Shown here in pieces: positions 5,343 through 6,181 of a stretch of DNA of 6,181 nucleotides. Source of the stretch: an uncultured Microbacterium sp. Lineage in GTDB: Bacteria; Actinomycetota; Actinomycetes; Actinomycetales; Microbacteriaceae. How positions within the stretch are numbered: the first letter of the stretch is position 1; the number at the start of each line of letters is the position of its first letter. Below the pieces are notes generated by a model. That model did no database searches. It was given only the letters and a program-made list of their open reading frames with translations, and was not told the origin of the DNA. A program made the translations under genes and the position numbers. The DNA is taken from contig CALANM010000230.1 in the NCBI GenBank assembly GCA_937926065.1, positions 1-6,181 of the forward strand, read 5' to 3'.

Positions 5343-6014
5343 GTGCTCCCCTCCCTCGTCGCCGGCTTCGGTCTCGGCCTGTCGCTCATCGTGGCGATCG
5401 GTGCGCAGAATCTGTACGTGCTGCGCCAGGGTGTGCGCCGCGAGCACGTGCTCGCCGTCGCGATCGTGTGCGCCGTCTCGGATGCCGTCCTGATCGCAGT
5501 GGGCGTCTCGGGACTCGGGCTCGCCCTCCAGGCCGCTCCGTGGCTCATCGACGTCGTGCGCTGGGCGGGGTTCCTGTTTCTGATGGTCTACGGCCTTCTC
5601 GCCGCACGGCGCGCCCTTCGACCGTCCGGCGACGCGCTGCGCGCCGATCTCGGCAGCGACAGCCAGGACGGTGTGGACGGGGCCCCCGCACCGGCCGGCA
5701 GAGGCCGCACGGCGACCCTCACCCGCACGCGCCTGGTTCCCGTGCTGCTCACGTGCCTCGCGCTGACGTGGCTGAATCCGCACGTCTATCTCGACACCGT
5801 CTTCCTGCTCGGGTCGGTGGCCAGCGCCCACGGCGAGCTGCGCTGGTGGTTCGCGGCCGGAGCGGCGACGGCGAGCGTCGTGTGGTTCTTCGGTCTGGCC
5901 TTCGGCGCCCGCTATCTGGGCCGCTGGCTCGCAGCGCCCCGGGCATGGCGGATTCTGGACGGCATCATCGCGATCGTCATGATCGCGATCGCCGTGAGCC
6001 TCGTCTGGCCCTGA
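5343..6014 (+). CDS. lysE: LysE-family basic amino acid exporter
   Basis: A 223-residue inner-membrane exporter of the LysE/ArgO family, expected to expel excess L-lysine and/or L-arginine. Hydrophobic segments lie near residues 4-22, 36-60, 66-88, 131-160, 166-188 and 205-222, matching the family's six. Conserved signatures are visible: GAQNLYVLRQGVRREHV (20-36), CAVSDAVLI (43-51, with the buried Asp47) and LTWLNPHVYLDTVFLLGS (141-158). A polar loop at about 92-128, rich in Gly, Ala, Asp and Arg, links the two halves, as is common in actinobacterial members. The start is GTG, chosen because the family's N-terminus begins here and a -10-like box lies 6 nt upstream. The divergent lysG is the expected activator, making this a self-contained export valve for basic amino acids. 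Whether lysine or arginine is preferred cannot be read from the sequence. Confidence 0.92.
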   Translation: MLPSLVAGFGLGLSLIVAIGAQNLYVLRQGVRREHVLAVAIVCAVSDAVLIAVGVSGLGLALQAAPWLIDVVRWAGFLFLMVYGLLAARRALRPSGDALRADLGSDSQDGVDGAPAPAGRGRTATLTRTRLVPVLLTCLALTWLNPHVYLDTVFLLGSVASAHGELRWWFAAGAATASVVWFFGLAFGARYLGRWLAAPRAWRILDGIIAIVMIAIAVSLVWP

Positions 6015-6031
6015 CCGGCGAGCGAGCGTGG

Positions 6032-6050
6032 GGGTGCGGGCGTGGCACCC
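6032..6050. repeat. Hairpin between lysE and acylphosphatase genes
   Basis: GGGTGC (6032-6037) and GCACCC (6045-6050) form a perfect 6-bp stem with a 7-nt loop. It lies 18 nt after the lysE stop and ends 6 nt before the ribosome binding site of the next gene. No T-run follows, so it could be a weak or factor-assisted terminator for lysE or simply a chance GC-rich stem. Confidence 0.3.
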
Positions 6051-6068
6051 TGATGCGAGGATGACGAC

Positions 6069-6181
6069 ATGAGACGCGTGCACGTGGTCGTCGAAGGAGG
6101 AGTGCAGGGCGTGGGCTACCGCTACACGATGCGGATGGTCGCGCGTGAGGCCGGCGTAGCGGGCTGGGGGCGCAACCGCCG
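6069..6181 (+). CDS. acyP: Acylphosphatase, 5' part only (runs off the window)
   Basis: The first 37 codons of a gene cut by the window end. Acylphosphatase is a small cytosolic enzyme of about 90 residues that hydrolyses the carboxyl-phosphate bond of acyl phosphates. The signature is clear: VVVEGGVQGVGYRYTMRMVA (6-25) contains the phosphate-binding loop with the catalytic Arg18, and GWGRNR (32-37) contains the catalytic Asn36 of the usual GWVRN motif. ATG 6069 is preceded by GAGGA (6057-6061) at 7 nt. It lies 54 nt after lysE in the same direction, so read-through from lysE is possible, but no functional link is evident. Confidence 0.9.
   Translation, partial: MRRVHVVVEGGVQGVGYRYTMRMVAREAGVAGWGRNR

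Noticed and set aside
5967..5991. Ten-base direct repeat ATCGCGATCG, twice, near the end of lysE
   Set aside because: It is explained by alternating Ile and Ala codons in the last membrane helix.
5232..6083. 283-codon minus-strand open frame opposite lysE
   Set aside because: It has low-complexity Arg/Asp/Glu/His composition and is antisense to a clear LysE gene, so it is a shadow frame.

Overview
The window is about 70% GC. Its codon use, its leaderless promoters (a TAnnnT -10 box 6-7 nt before a start codon) and its gene set (a divergent lysG/lysE pair, a DHA2 exporter with a MarR regulator, a lone YqaJ nuclease) point to a high-GC actinobacterium. A Microbacteriaceae genome such as Microbacterium is my best guess; this is inferred from gene content and style, not from a marker gene. 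Nothing looks plasmid- or phage-borne: I see no integrase, IS element, CRISPR array, tRNA or rRNA.

Layout: (1) 109-810, a YqaJ-type nuclease gene with its own apparent leaderless promoter. (2) 889-3180, an efflux module: a strong sigma-70-like promoter (TTGACA, 17 nt, TATAGT) covered by three copies of an inverted repeat (G/T)TTGA-N6-TCAAC, then a 14-TM DHA2 drug exporter and, 5 nt after its stop, a MarR repressor gene. The likely logic is autorepression of exporter and repressor together, relieved by a ligand that the pump removes. (3) 3348-4379, a zinc-independent, NAD(P)H-dependent quinone-oxidoreductase-like enzyme with a strong ribosome binding site. Its 3' end overlaps that of the next gene by 14 bp. 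(4) 4366-6014, the divergent lysG/lysE pair: a LysR-type regulator of the ArgP/LysG group and a LysE basic amino acid exporter. They are separated by 68 bp that hold two opposing leaderless promoters and a perfect T-N11-A palindrome. (5) 6069 to the window end, the first 37 codons of an acylphosphatase gene.

The most informative signals beyond the genes are the triple operator over the exporter promoter, the LysG-type box placed about 63 bp upstream of the lysE start, and a GGATGCCG word that occurs seven times, six of them in the same orientation regardless of gene direction. I see no wholly new system here. The gene families are all known, and the novelty is in regulatory detail.
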